From a virus: a stretch of 35,099 nt of DNA. The number at the start of each line of letters is the position of its first letter. The first letter of the stretch is position 1. The notes beneath the pieces were generated by a model that saw nothing but the letters and a program-made list of their open reading frames with translations, had not been told where the DNA came from and did not search any database. The stretch is from positions 1 through 35,099 of the IMG/VR virus record IMGVR_UViG_3300030118_004212; one strand, given 5' to 3'. A program made the translations under genes and the position numbers. Shown here one piece after another: positions 15,483-24,044 of the stretch.

Positions 15483-16321
15483 CCGTATAGCTTTCCTAAT
15501 GTCATTGGTCCTGCAACACCGTCTGCTGTTAAACCATTTGCTGCTTGCCAGGCTCTTAAAGCACGTTTTGTACCTGGACCAAAAATACCATCTGCACCAA
15601 TACCTAGTGCCTCTTGCATTGCTTTAACATCATCTCCCTTATCACCTACTGAAAGAGTAACATTTACATTACCTTTAGTTTTGGTGGGCGTATGAGTGGG
15701 AACTTCTCCCCCTAGCATTTGTAATGCAAGTTCCCAATGGTGTTTACGATCTTCTAGACCAATGTATCCACCATTTATTCTTTTTGTCATTCCTTTAACA
15801 TCACCTTTATCACAGAATTTATTAAGTTTGTTTGTGTGCCAATACCAACATGCAGACTCTAATGCACCTTCAACAGTGCTTAGATATTCGATAGCATCTT
15901 CAATATCCATGCCCACAGACTTTGAGAATTTTGTGTAGTTGTTCTTTCCTGTAAGTTGAATGTATCCTCTGCCTCTAAACTTGTACCCTTCGCCAGAAGA
16001 AGTATTTCCGTTCCCCATACGAGATGCGTATACGACATTGGCAATTTTTTCTGGCTGTCTTGCATATTCATCAGCATCTCTGCCTCCACGTTTAAAATAT
16101 TTTCCAAACACACTATCTAGTGCTTTTGCTGAGTAGTTTAAGTTTTCTTCCATAACACGAAACCCACCGGATTCATGTCCGCATTGTGCTAAGAATCCAG
16201 CAACTCTTGCTTCAGTATTAATATCATACTTTGGGAACATATCGTTCATTGCCTCAACAAGTTCTCCTACGCTTTTTGCGTTGGGAAAAATTGATGTAAT
16301 CATGTTTTCAGTAATTTGCAT
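15479..16321 (-). CDS. Endolysin: GH19 chitinase-like domain plus peptidoglycan-binding domain
   Basis: 280 aa from ATG 16321 (ribosome site AAAGGA); a frame back to 16348 overlaps the previous gene and is less likely. Residues 1-205 are GH19-type: LAQCGHESGGF with candidate catalytic E50, EENLNYSA, and YKFRGRGYIQLTGKNNY. Residues 222-278 form a PG_binding_1 domain (VGDKGDDVKAMQEALG, DGIFGPGTKRAL). It cleaves peptidoglycan at lysis. No signal peptide, so a holin is needed; none is certain in the window. Confidence 0.92.
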   Translation of the reverse strand: MQITENMITSIFPNAKSVGELVEAMNDMFPKYDINTEARVAGFLAQCGHESGGFRVMEENLNYSAKALDSVFGKYFKRGGRDADEYARQPEKIANVVYASRMGNGNTSSGEGYKFRGRGYIQLTGKNNYTKFSKSVGMDIEDAIEYLSTVEGALESACWYWHTNKLNKFCDKGDVKGMTKRINGGYIGLEDRKHHWELALQMLGGEVPTHTPTKTKGNVNVTLSVGDKGDDVKAMQEALGIGADGIFGPGTKRALRAWQAANGLTADGVAGPMTLGKLYG

Positions 16322-16334
16322 ATGGATATCCTTT

Positions 16335-19300
16335 TTATTTGTATTCAATTGTCTTGTTCGATGTTGAGAAGTTTTTCTTTCTCATAATAGTCTTATTCAC
16401 AACTTCAAATTCATCTCTATCTTTCATGTACTTAATCACAACAGGAAGGTTTAAATCTTTCTGAATGTCTTTAAGAACAACTTCAGCATTTGCATTCTTT
16501 TTGATGTTTGAACCTTTTTGCTTTGCAATCTTTTTAAACAACTGCTGTAATTCAGCAATCTTAATTCCTGGATTGTTACGTGAGTCGTTCATTCTATCTG
16601 CAAAGTGTTTTGTAAATTCAATATCAATATCAAATTTATTTAACAACCTGTCAGCAAAGATTTCTAAATCTTTAATTTGTTTGATAGTGACATTGTCTAA
16701 CAACAGTTGACCACCTTTTAACTTCTTCTTAGGTAGTTTAGGATTTGTTGTTACAAACACACCATCTGTATCTTCTGCAACTGTTAAAGATCCATCTTTT
16801 TGCTTTTTAACAATATTATTCATTATTTCAACATAACTAGGTTGATGTGGAGTATCCTTTAAATACTTTTTTGTAAGTTCCGGTGTACCCCTATCCATAT
16901 CACCATAACCTTCCATTGTTGAAACCATTTTAGCAACTGTTCTTGAATCTAGTTTATCACGTAATCCTGTTGTTTGTAATATTTTCATTGCATAGTATTC
17001 TGGTGAGTGTCTTAATTTACCACCTGTTTCTTTTTTCTTTCTATCTAATACATCTTTTAGTATTTTAGAAACAGCATTATATTTTTTCTTATATACAACT
17101 TTTCCTATTTGATTAGATACATAACCTTCTTTGATACCACGTTCTGCTTTTGCATTTTTAATCCATTTTAGTGCTACAGGATTTTTTATTGGAGCTTTTG
17201 TCCATGCTCCAATTTTCTTATAAGTGGATTGCACGGCACCTTCCCAATTTGCTCCATCAGAATTATCAACAATAAACATATTACGTCCAAAGAAGTTTTG
17301 AAATTTACCAATATTCTTTTGAACATCTTTCCACATTGTTTCAACTTCTTTTGCAGGAAGTGTCCTAGCACGTTTAGCATTACGTGCTTGTGCTGTTTCG
17401 AGATCTGTGTTTACAAATACCATTGCTGTTTCGTAACCCATGCCTCTTAACTGTGCTGCTTGTTTTGCAATTCTATCATAATCTTTGCCGGTTCCATCAA
17501 CTACAAGACCTAATCGACCATTCATTGCTAATTGCATCTTTTTAGCAGTTAGAGCTTTTGCACTTACACGGATCTCTTGTCCTTTAGGACTAAAAATGTC
17601 TTTAGGTGTTGTTTTCAATCCTGCTTTTTTAAGAGATTGTTCAAAGGCATCATCTGAGTTAATTAATCTTAAACCAAATGTTGTTAATGCAGTTTTACCT
17701 ACAATGAATGATTTACCTGAACCAGGTCCACCTGCAAGAAATACTGCTTTGAAAATACCCGGATCATTTACACCTTCATCTAAAGGTGATGGAGCATTTT
17801 TCTTATTTGTTTCTTTATATTTTTTCTTATCAGCAGTGGCAAACTTTTTTGTATCTTCACGTAAATCTTTATCTGTTGTATGATATGTCTTGCCTTTTGT
17901 GATATATGAATTAACACGAGCGAACCCCCACTGTTGTGGCGTTGTTCCAGGTCTGTGTCCTGTTCTCCAAGCAGCTACTCCACGGTCAAATACTTTTTTA
18001 AGTATTCCATATGAGATACCTGATTTTTCTGCTTTATCTTTTAGAGCTTTAGATGCTTTCGCTTCATCTAAATCAACTGATTCTGAAATGTCATTTGATA
18101 GCACATCAATCCAATCGAGGATTTCTAAATCTTCACGTTGAAGTGCTCTAATTTTAGCATCACGGATTTCATCGTCATGTTGTTTCTTTAATAATTCTTT
18201 TTCTCTCTTATGAGAATTTTTTATTCTTTCAACTTGATTTTCAATCATAGAAGATCTGAAAGCACGAAACCTTGCATCTAATTTTACTTTATTATCTTTG
18301 CCAAACATTTGGTGATATCTTTTTGTGTATTTTGAGGGTTTTGTTTTTGCCTCTTTATCACCGGGAGCAGGTTTATAAGCCTTTGGGTTATCGTCATCCA
18401 TTTTAGCTTGTTTTTTAAACTGAGCGTCTCTTGCTGATTTTGTAGATGGCGCTAATCCTTTATGATATTTTGCAGGTTGTGTTCCCTTACGATCTTTAAT
18501 ATCTCTATCCTGTGCAACAGCTTCCATAAACATTTCAAATTCAAAATCTGTATCGTATTCTTCTTTTGTTGAAGATACAGGTGTCATCTTTTTACCTGAA
18601 AGACGCATCAAATCTGCTCTACGAACTTGTGGAATCATACGCTTTGCAATACGGTCAATAGCCGCTTTACGCTTTGCAACTTTTTTGTCAATAATCATTT
18701 TTTCGCCTGGTGAAAGTTTAGCATAATCTAAACCTTTTTTACCGGCAACTTTTCTACGAATAATATTAATTGCTTTCTTTCTTGCACGTAGTTTTATTTT
18801 ATCTAATGTAGCAGCTCTTCTTAATGCTCTTTTACGTGCCATCTTGATTTTAGATTTATACTTACGCATAATCATAGCACGTTTTCTACGTTGCTGTAAT
18901 GATAGAACAGCCTCTTCTAAAACACCTTCTTGTTCAAGTTCCTCAGCAAGTTTCATGCCTGTACGAACCATATCATACACAGCAGATGCTGAACCTCTTA
19001 GCTTTCTTGGTAAACCTTTTTTAAATTCTTTTTCATTTCCATCAGATGCTAACTGTCTCATTTTAGATGCAGACATACCTGATACATCATCTGCATCTGG
19101 GTCACGTTCACCTGCTGAAACAACATCGATAGAATCAAATGTGAAATCTTTTCCGTTGTATTTGTTTAGTAATGTTTCGAATTGTTGAACACGGTCAGAA
19201 CCTACCACCAATACAACATTTGCATACTTCTTTTGAAGTTCTTGCATTACCTGAATAATTGTTTTTGCTTTAGATCTAACAATCATATTGCCAAATGCTT

Positions 19301-19589
19301 TTTTAGCAAGTGCAATTTTATCGCTATATGAGAGTGGATTCTTTTTTGGATCTTCTGAATGGGATAAGTAAATGTTTGCAACACCACGTTTTTGTTGTGC
19401 AACTGATTTTACTTTGTCGACTAGCTTTTCATGTCCAATTGTGATTGGGTTCATTCTACCCCAACCAAGCACAACTGTACCTGTGGCAGCTTCTTTAAGA
19501 GCTGTAGAGTCTACTTCTAATTTTGGATTGATTTCAATTTTAGGATTTTTCGCAGATTTTGACTGCGATTTCTTTTCTTTGTCAGCCAT
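16335..19589 (-). CDS. Large multidomain virion-type protein: nucleotidyltransferase, P-loop kinase and C-terminal BECR-like domain
   Basis: 1084 aa. Residues 38-195 are a HxGH-superfamily nucleotidyltransferase (GWGRMNPITIGH 42-53; SGMSASKMR near 170). Residues 233-330 are an Arg/Lys-rich helical block. Residues 523-580 (ILKKVFDRGVAAWRTGHRPG ... WGFARVNSY) match the domain known as DUF5824. Residues 614-780 are a P-loop kinase with Walker A GPGSGKS (621-627). Residues 985-1075 (FTKHFADRMNDSRNNPGI ... LNLPVVIKY ... IMRKKNF) resemble small RNase-like or toxin-like folds, a guess. Its own late promoter and head-gene neighbours suggest a packaged, possibly injected protein. Confidence 0.8.
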   Translation of the reverse strand: MADKEKKSQSKSAKNPKIEINPKLEVDSTALKEAATGTVVLGWGRMNPITIGHEKLVDKVKSVAQQKRGVANIYLSHSEDPKKNPLSYSDKIALAKKAFGNMIVRSKAKTIIQVMQELQKKYANVVLVVGSDRVQQFETLLNKYNGKDFTFDSIDVVSAGERDPDADDVSGMSASKMRQLASDGNEKEFKKGLPRKLRGSASAVYDMVRTGMKLAEELEQEGVLEEAVLSLQQRRKRAMIMRKYKSKIKMARKRALRRAATLDKIKLRARKKAINIIRRKVAGKKGLDYAKLSPGEKMIIDKKVAKRKAAIDRIAKRMIPQVRRADLMRLSGKKMTPVSSTKEEYDTDFEFEMFMEAVAQDRDIKDRKGTQPAKYHKGLAPSTKSARDAQFKKQAKMDDDNPKAYKPAPGDKEAKTKPSKYTKRYHQMFGKDNKVKLDARFRAFRSSMIENQVERIKNSHKREKELLKKQHDDEIRDAKIRALQREDLEILDWIDVLSNDISESVDLDEAKASKALKDKAEKSGISYGILKKVFDRGVAAWRTGHRPGTTPQQWGFARVNSYITKGKTYHTTDKDLREDTKKFATADKKKYKETNKKNAPSPLDEGVNDPGIFKAVFLAGGPGSGKSFIVGKTALTTFGLRLINSDDAFEQSLKKAGLKTTPKDIFSPKGQEIRVSAKALTAKKMQLAMNGRLGLVVDGTGKDYDRIAKQAAQLRGMGYETAMVFVNTDLETAQARNAKRARTLPAKEVETMWKDVQKNIGKFQNFFGRNMFIVDNSDGANWEGAVQSTYKKIGAWTKAPIKNPVALKWIKNAKAERGIKEGYVSNQIGKVVYKKKYNAVSKILKDVLDRKKKETGGKLRHSPEYYAMKILQTTGLRDKLDSRTVAKMVSTMEGYGDMDRGTPELTKKYLKDTPHQPSYVEIMNNIVKKQKDGSLTVAEDTDGVFVTTNPKLPKKKLKGGQLLLDNVTIKQIKDLEIFADRLLNKFDIDIEFTKHFADRMNDSRNNPGIKIAELQQLFKKIAKQKGSNIKKNANAEVVLKDIQKDLNLPVVIKYMKDRDEFEVVNKTIMRKKNFSTSNKTIEYK

Positions 19590-19646
19590 TTTTACCTCTA
19601 TGTGTAGGTTTACCTAAGTCTAAACTACAATAATTTCATGTAATCG

Positions 19647-19654
19647 TATTTATA
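19647..19654 (-). promoter_or_regulatory. T4-type late promoter
   Basis: Perfect TATAAATA on the minus strand in the 60-base gap before the 1084-aa gene. It overlaps the stop region of the gene at 19650-20444. Confidence 0.65.
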
Positions 19655-20444
19655 AATTTCTTAAGTTCGCTTGTTCCTTAAGATTATTCTTATACGAATC
19701 TATTAGTTCATAGTTGTGATTTGCTGATTGTCCCCATATTGTAGATTCCCGTAACCAACCTAATGCAGGTGTAGGATCCATAATATGTAATGGAATAGAA
19801 CTAATTTTATCAGGCTGTCCTGCAAACCTTACTTTTTCTCTCATAAAATATCTATTATCAATTGCTTCGGTTATGCCTTGTTGCTCTACTTCATCAAGTA
19901 ATTTTTCTGCTGTTTTCCAATGTATTGCATAGGCATGAGCACCTGAATGCCTTTCAACAGGTATTATCGTTTTAGGAGGACCAGCTTTCTTATAATTATA
20001 TGTGTATAAATCAGGTGACTTATATCCTAATGCTACAATTTTATTTTTAGGTATATTAATATTAGGTTTATAGAATAAAACTGCATCATGCTCTAATATA
20101 ACTGCTGTTTCTTTATTTTTATAAATTTTATTCCATATCGAAATATGACCAGCAGTTGCAGCAGCAGCTCCGGGTGCCATATAATGTTTGCATTGTATAG
20201 ATCTTCCTATTTCTTCACTCACACGACTCCACAATATTTTTTCATGTGCACTCGGATCGGCACTCATGTATATTGTTTTGCCTTGACTAGAAAATACAAG
20301 GTTATGGTGTCTTTTAAAAATATATCCTTCAAAATATTCATATGGTAAATTGACTGAGTCACAACTTAATGCCGCTGTTTCTCTATATTCCATAGATATG
20401 GGTAAATCACAATATAAAATATATGCCTTAGATGGTTTAGCCAT
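19650..20444 (-). CDS. Glycosyltransferase family 25-like protein
   Basis: 264 aa. GHISIWNKI (99-107) followed by TAVILEHDAVLF (113-124; E118-H119-D120) is the GT25 pattern in which the acidic triad binds metal and nucleotide sugar. No membrane segment. It is the last of five co-transcribed surface-chemistry genes (23206 to 19650) and overlaps the upstream stop (TAATG). GT25 enzymes modify lipooligosaccharide or proteins; the acceptor here could be host surface glycan or the virion itself. Confidence 0.78.
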   Translation of the reverse strand: MAKPSKAYILYCDLPISMEYRETAALSCDSVNLPYEYFEGYIFKRHHNLVFSSQGKTIYMSADPSAHEKILWSRVSEEIGRSIQCKHYMAPGAAAATAGHISIWNKIYKNKETAVILEHDAVLFYKPNINIPKNKIVALGYKSPDLYTYNYKKAGPPKTIIPVERHSGAHAYAIHWKTAEKLLDEVEQQGITEAIDNRYFMREKVRFAGQPDKISSIPLHIMDPTPALGWLRESTIWGQSANHNYELIDSYKNNLKEQANLRNL

Positions 20445-20695
20445 TATGCAGGTTGCTCCTTAAGAATAAATGTTCTTACTTGACTTTCCGGAACGCATTT
20501 TATATCTTGTATTGTTCTAACTCCATATTGTAAAATTAAATGCCTTGACAAACTTGGAATATTTTGTGGACTTAAAACATGAGCTCTACATTCTTCAAAC
20601 GTATTAAACGTTGGGTTACTAAAGATATAAATGTCATCATAATCTCCTTGGTTAGGCATTGCTGTCATTATAACAAATATCATCCACTTCATCAT
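20444..20695 (-). CDS. Small exported two-cysteine protein (MKW family, copy 1)
   Basis: 83 aa. A hydrophobic N-terminus (MMKWMIFVIMTAM) looks like a short signal or anchor. The rest has FNTFEECRAHV and DIKCVPESQ, with two Cys (C36, C71) likely to form a disulfide. It is related to the 78-aa protein at 27632-27868 (same MKW-hydrophobic start, F-x-T-x2-EC motif, second Cys near the end). The ribosome site AAAGGAGG lies in the last codons of the sulfotransferase gene. Function unknown. Confidence 0.72.
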   Translation of the reverse strand: MMKWMIFVIMTAMPNQGDYDDIYIFSNPTFNTFEECRAHVLSPQNIPSLSRHLILQYGVRTIQDIKCVPESQVRTFILKEQPA

Positions 20696-20696
20696 A

Positions 20697-21347
20697 TTAA
20701 CCTCCTTTTAACGCCTCATATAAATTAAAATCTTTTTGATAATATTCATATACAGCACGTTTAGTTTTATCATCATAAAATTCATTGATTTTATCTAAAG
20801 GCGTAATACCCGCTTTTAGTTTACCTAAGATAGATTTTGCTTTGCCGTGTTTACTTTGAAACTGTCTTACATGATTTTCAATGTTTTCATAAACCCACCA
20901 TGTACCATAGTCAACACCGTTTACTGTTGTATAATCTGTTTGCAGTATTTGATTGTTAGTGTCTTCTATATGACAACCTGATGAAAAATCTTTTCTAAAC
21001 TTTTCTACAGTTGGCTGATAACCATGTAGCCTTGATAGAAAGAAGAATAAACTTAACTGTCTTTCTAATGGATTTCTTATAACAGCAATGGTCTCATAAT
21101 CTTTTAAATGTCCTTTATGAACTACACCCTCATCATATAATTCTTGTAATTTCATATGAATGAAATGTGAGTCCTTACTATATTTACGTACAAAATCTAC
21201 ACCTCTGTGTGGAATGCCTCCATCGTTTACTTCTGTGTAAATATCATCTTTATCCGTATAATTCATAATTAACCATTGTGCAAGTGATGAACTTGCATTT
21301 TTAGGTACACGCAGAAAAATAAATTTGTGACTATCACTTCTTATCAT
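20697..21347 (-). CDS. Sulfotransferase
   Basis: 216 aa. FIFLRVPKNASSSLAQWL carries the 5'-phosphosulfate loop (PKNASSS, 15-21), and VIRNPLERQLSLFF (89-102) the 3'-phosphate motif (R91, S99) of PAPS-dependent sulfotransferases. The type resembles the bacterial and animal carbohydrate sulfotransferase branch. It sits among glycosyltransferase and methyltransferase genes, which suggests sulfation of a glycan. The start overlaps the previous gene by 14 bases. Confidence 0.85.
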   Translation of the reverse strand: MIRSDSHKFIFLRVPKNASSSLAQWLIMNYTDKDDIYTEVNDGGIPHRGVDFVRKYSKDSHFIHMKLQELYDEGVVHKGHLKDYETIAVIRNPLERQLSLFFFLSRLHGYQPTVEKFRKDFSSGCHIEDTNNQILQTDYTTVNGVDYGTWWVYENIENHVRQFQSKHGKAKSILGKLKAGITPLDKINEFYDDKTKRAVYEYYQKDFNLYEALKGG

Positions 21348-21951
21348 AAAATTGCTCCCAAGAATTATATTCCCATTTGAGTTGCGTTTTAGGATTATCA
21401 GAAAGATTAACTATCTCACATCCCACTTCAATTCTTTTATTATCTAATCTTTCTAATAAGGTGCCCATAGGATCTTCTAAATCTTTATAATGATGTTTAA
21501 ATTGATATAAAGGATCTGGTTCTCCACGAGTTTTCATATCATATCCCACACCATAAAATGATGTTGATCCATCAGGACCAGGTGTGTAATCCATATCAAA
21601 TCCTATACACCCTATGACATCTGGTTTTAAGTAATACATTGTCCAATACATTGTCGTAAAGTAAATAGGTAATCCGCAATATATTCTTGCCTGTTCCCAA
21701 GGCATATTATTAGAACCCCAAATATAAGATTTTTGAAAACTACCCCTACTATGTAGTTTTTGTTTGTCAGGATTAGTTACTACAATTTTATGTGCATCAT
21801 AGTAATCACCTGCATAAATTAAATTTGTCCATCGGTCGGTGCCTTTCCAAACATTATTAACACCTACTACATCCATACCATCTAAATTAGGTATGTTGTT
21901 TACATAATCGACTCCCCCAGGACCACTACCTACGCATATAACTTTTTTCAT
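21334..21951 (-). CDS. Rossmann-like glycan enzyme (DUF115/GT42-like), tentative
   Basis: 205 aa. KVICVGSGPGGVDYV (3-17) is a Rossmann nucleotide-binding loop, followed by VVGVNNVW, and GCIGFDMDYTP in the middle. This order (GSGPS, then VN.., then GxD) recalls DUF115 motility-accessory and GT42 sialyltransferase-like proteins, which handle CMP-linked sugars. The match is by motif only. It lies between methyltransferase (ATGA overlap) and sulfotransferase genes, which supports a glycan role. Confidence 0.6.
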   Translation of the reverse strand: MKKVICVGSGPGGVDYVNNIPNLDGMDVVGVNNVWKGTDRWTNLIYAGDYYDAHKIVVTNPDKQKLHSRGSFQKSYIWGSNNMPWEQARIYCGLPIYFTTMYWTMYYLKPDVIGCIGFDMDYTPGPDGSTSFYGVGYDMKTRGEPDPLYQFKHHYKDLEDPMGTLLERLDNKRIEVGCEIVNLSDNPKTQLKWEYNSWEQFYDKK

Positions 21952-22514
21952 TTTTTCTCAACCAATCTTACCGGAACATTAACTGCCGGTCTTGTTCCTC
22001 TCATATGAAAAGGAAGCACTGCTTTATATTTATTTTCTACTAATAATTTATAATGACTTATAGATTCATTGTAAGCTCTTTGTACATTTTGATTTTGCAA
22101 GTCATCAATTATAGCATATTTTAAATCTGATTTCAAGAATAAATCTATGTCAGATCTAACTTCTGGATAATCATGGGACCCATCAATAAACAAGATATTC
22201 GAATTAGATATATCAGAAGGATTTAATTGTTTACTATCTTTGATAGTTAAATCGAATCTATTTGGAAATTTGTTTTTTACAATTTCCCCATTACTTAGAG
22301 TAATATCATACATGCCTACATCATATGAAGAAACTTTAACATCATCAAATAATGAAAGTATAATAGAAGAACTATGACCTGCATTAAAACCAATTTCGGT
22401 TAGGTGTTTAAAGTTGGTATATTGTTTTACATCTTTCCAAAACGAAATGACTTGTTCGCTTGGCGGCATGTGACCTGTGCCTCCATCATCAGGTAACCAA
22501 GACAAATCTATCAT
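21948..22514 (-). CDS. Class I SAM-dependent methyltransferase
   Basis: 188 aa. Motif I is LTEIGFNAGHSSS (38-50); SYDVGMYD is the motif II region; ILFIDGSHDYPEVRSDIDLF resembles the Methyltransf_24 family (SAM-binding acid and VxxD pattern), then YAIIDDL. It overlaps both neighbours (ATGA on each side), so it is made with the GT-A glycosyltransferase before it. O-methylation of a sugar is the likely activity, by context. Confidence 0.82.
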   Translation of the reverse strand: MIDLSWLPDDGGTGHMPPSEQVISFWKDVKQYTNFKHLTEIGFNAGHSSSIILSLFDDVKVSSYDVGMYDITLSNGEIVKNKFPNRFDLTIKDSKQLNPSDISNSNILFIDGSHDYPEVRSDIDLFLKSDLKYAIIDDLQNQNVQRAYNESISHYKLLVENKYKAVLPFHMRGTRPAVNVPVRLVEKK

Positions 22515-23206
22515 AATAATATCCTTTCGTCATTTTGATCTTGTTGCATCTGTTTCTTATGATGTCTATGATAATGTATAAAGTATGAACTAAACCTTCT
22601 ATCATTAGGCAACCTACTCAAATGATAATTCCATTCTTGAGTTAATTTATTTACAGGAAGGTTATTATCAACAGCATACAAATTAAGATACGCTTGGTCG
22701 TATCCTCCCAACCCCCCAACGAATGGATCACCCGAAGTAACGAGTTGATGATGATGTTTTAAATTTTTTGATAAATGTTGTTGTAAATGATTGTATAAAG
22801 ATCTAGGAAATACAACAGTTCCAGAATTAAAATGTCCTCCATAAGCCTCTAAAGGTTTTAATCTAGAGTGTCCTTGATGAGCACCTGACCGCATACAATA
22901 CATTGATATATGCTTATCACTTGCAAAATCAAATATATTAGGGGCTTGTTTAGTCACTAACATATCAGAATCTACAAAACACATAGCATCATATTCATCG
23001 CACCAACCTTCCGTAAAAGGAAGAAATATACCATAGAAAGGATCTATAGGATGAATGTGTGTTAAAAATTTGTAATCTAACCCATGCTCTTTAGAATATT
23101 TATTAAAGGATTTACTCGATAAATTCCAATAATCAAAAGGTGCTTTAAGGTGTGCAACATCAGGTGAGTCGGGGGTTCTGTAATACTGATATACACAATA
23201 TTTCAT
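22511..23206 (-). CDS. GT-A glycosyltransferase (family 8-like)
   Basis: 231 aa from ATG 23206, preceded by GGAGA at the right distance; a TTG at 23221 is the alternative. DAMCFVDSDMLV includes the metal-binding DxD (D79-S-D81), then GGHFNSGTVVFP and GGYDQAYLNLY, a GT8-like order. Histidine-rich C-terminus. It is the first gene of the glycan cluster, about 40 bases after a perfect late promoter, so it acts late in infection when particles are assembled. Confidence 0.85.
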   Translation of the reverse strand: MKYCVYQYYRTPDSPDVAHLKAPFDYWNLSSKSFNKYSKEHGLDYKFLTHIHPIDPFYGIFLPFTEGWCDEYDAMCFVDSDMLVTKQAPNIFDFASDKHISMYCMRSGAHQGHSRLKPLEAYGGHFNSGTVVFPRSLYNHLQQHLSKNLKHHHQLVTSGDPFVGGLGGYDQAYLNLYAVDNNLPVNKLTQEWNYHLSRLPNDRRFSSYFIHYHRHHKKQMQQDQNDERILL

Positions 23207-23243
23207 AACGATTTTCTCCAAAGTAAAAAATTCACATCACATA

Positions 23244-23251
23244 TATTTATA
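23244..23251 (-). promoter_or_regulatory. T4-type late promoter of the glycan cluster
   Basis: Perfect TATAAATA on the minus strand, about 38 bases before the glycosyltransferase start and right after a terminator. This cleanly separates the glycan cluster from the upstream genes. Confidence 0.7.
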
Positions 23252-23254
23252 ACA

Positions 23255-23279
23255 GTAAAAGAGGGAGAAAATCTCCCTC
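23255..23279 (-). terminator. Intrinsic terminator
   Basis: Minus strand hairpin GAGGGAGA-TTT-TCTCCCTC (23261-23279) followed by TTTT. It lies just after the small gene ending at 23284. Confidence 0.8.
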
Positions 23280-23283
23280 CTAC

Positions 23284-23469
23284 TTATCCACTAACATAAG
23301 TTTTTTTACTTGGTCGATACCAGGATTTTTGATTATGTAGTTTACCTAACAATCCATTAATTTTAATCTTTTCGGATTGCTCAGATATATGCATTTTATC
23401 ACGTAAGGCTATTTCAATCATTTTAATATCTTCTACAGACAGCTTAAAATTTTCATTTGGTTTAGCCAT
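23284..23469 (-). CDS. Small conserved phage protein
   Basis: 61 aa. NFKLSVEDIKMIEIALRDKM (7-26), then LLGKLHNQKSWYRP and the ending YVSG: a small helical family I recognise from T4-like marine phages, with no known role. It sits between pseudoazurin and a terminator. The ribosome site is weak, so it is probably translated by coupling to the upstream gene 13 bases away. Confidence 0.72.
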   Translation of the reverse strand: MAKPNENFKLSVEDIKMIEIALRDKMHISEQSEKIKINGLLGKLHNQKSWYRPSKKTYVSG

Positions 23470-23482
23470 TTTAAAATTTAGC

Positions 23483-23917
23483 TTACAGCTCTCCTAATAA
23501 ACCTTTAAGTTTCTTTTTGCTTTTGCCCATTACTTTTGCTTTAGAAATAGCGTCTTTATTTGATGTGTCATCTCCTACAACAACAAGTGCAATCATACCC
23601 ATACCTTTATGTGGAGTGCATTGATATAAGTAAATGCCAGGTACATCAAATGTGATAGACACTTCTTTATTGTTCTTTGACTTTTTAGGAATATCCCAAC
23701 CCTCAGGAGCAGCAATAAATTCTACATTGTGTCCTTTTGATGTTGGTACCCAAGTAATTGTATCACCTACAGCCACTTTTGCAATGTCTTGGCTATATAC
23801 CATTTTAGCGCCATCATCACGCTTATTCAACATATCAATAGTAACAGTTTCAGCGTATGCCATCGTTGACAGAAAAACTACTCCGAAAACTGCTGTAATA
23901 AATGTTAATGCTTTCAT
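23483..23917 (-). CDS. Pseudoazurin (type 1 copper protein)
   Basis: 144 aa. Signal peptide 1-22 (cleavage after AYA), so periplasmic. Copper ligands complete: H63 (KGHNVEF), C100, H103 and M108 (CTPHKGMGM). The C-terminal helical tail with SKAKVMGKSKKKLKGLLGEL is typical of pseudoazurins rather than plastocyanins. Known members donate electrons to nitrite reductase, N2O reductase or cytochrome peroxidase/oxidase. An electron carrier in a phage of a heterotroph is an auxiliary metabolic gene, comparable in idea to cyanophage plastocyanin. Ribosome site AAGGA. Confidence 0.93.
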   Translation of the reverse strand: MKALTFITAVFGVVFLSTMAYAETVTIDMLNKRDDGAKMVYSQDIAKVAVGDTITWVPTSKGHNVEFIAAPEGWDIPKKSKNNKEVSITFDVPGIYLYQCTPHKGMGMIALVVVGDDTSNKDAISKAKVMGKSKKKLKGLLGEL

Positions 23918-23918
23918 T

Positions 23919-23999
23919 TTAAATATCCTTTCTATATAAGGCTATGTTAGCCTCTCCTAATAATGGAACTCTTTTTGGTTTAGCATATGAATCCGTCAT
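23919..23999 (-). CDS. Possible 26-aa peptide
   Basis: ATG 23999 opens a short frame (MTDSYAKPKRVPLLGEANIA...) ending just before pseudoazurin. It lacks a ribosome site. The same frame is open back to the TAG stop of the gene at 24045, so it may be the tail of a longer product. Weak support. Confidence 0.22.
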   Translation of the reverse strand: MTDSYAKPKRVPLLGEANIALYRKDI

Positions 24000-24044
24000 T
24001 ACGATTTCGAAACATAAGACACATATGACTAGTTCTCTGACGAA

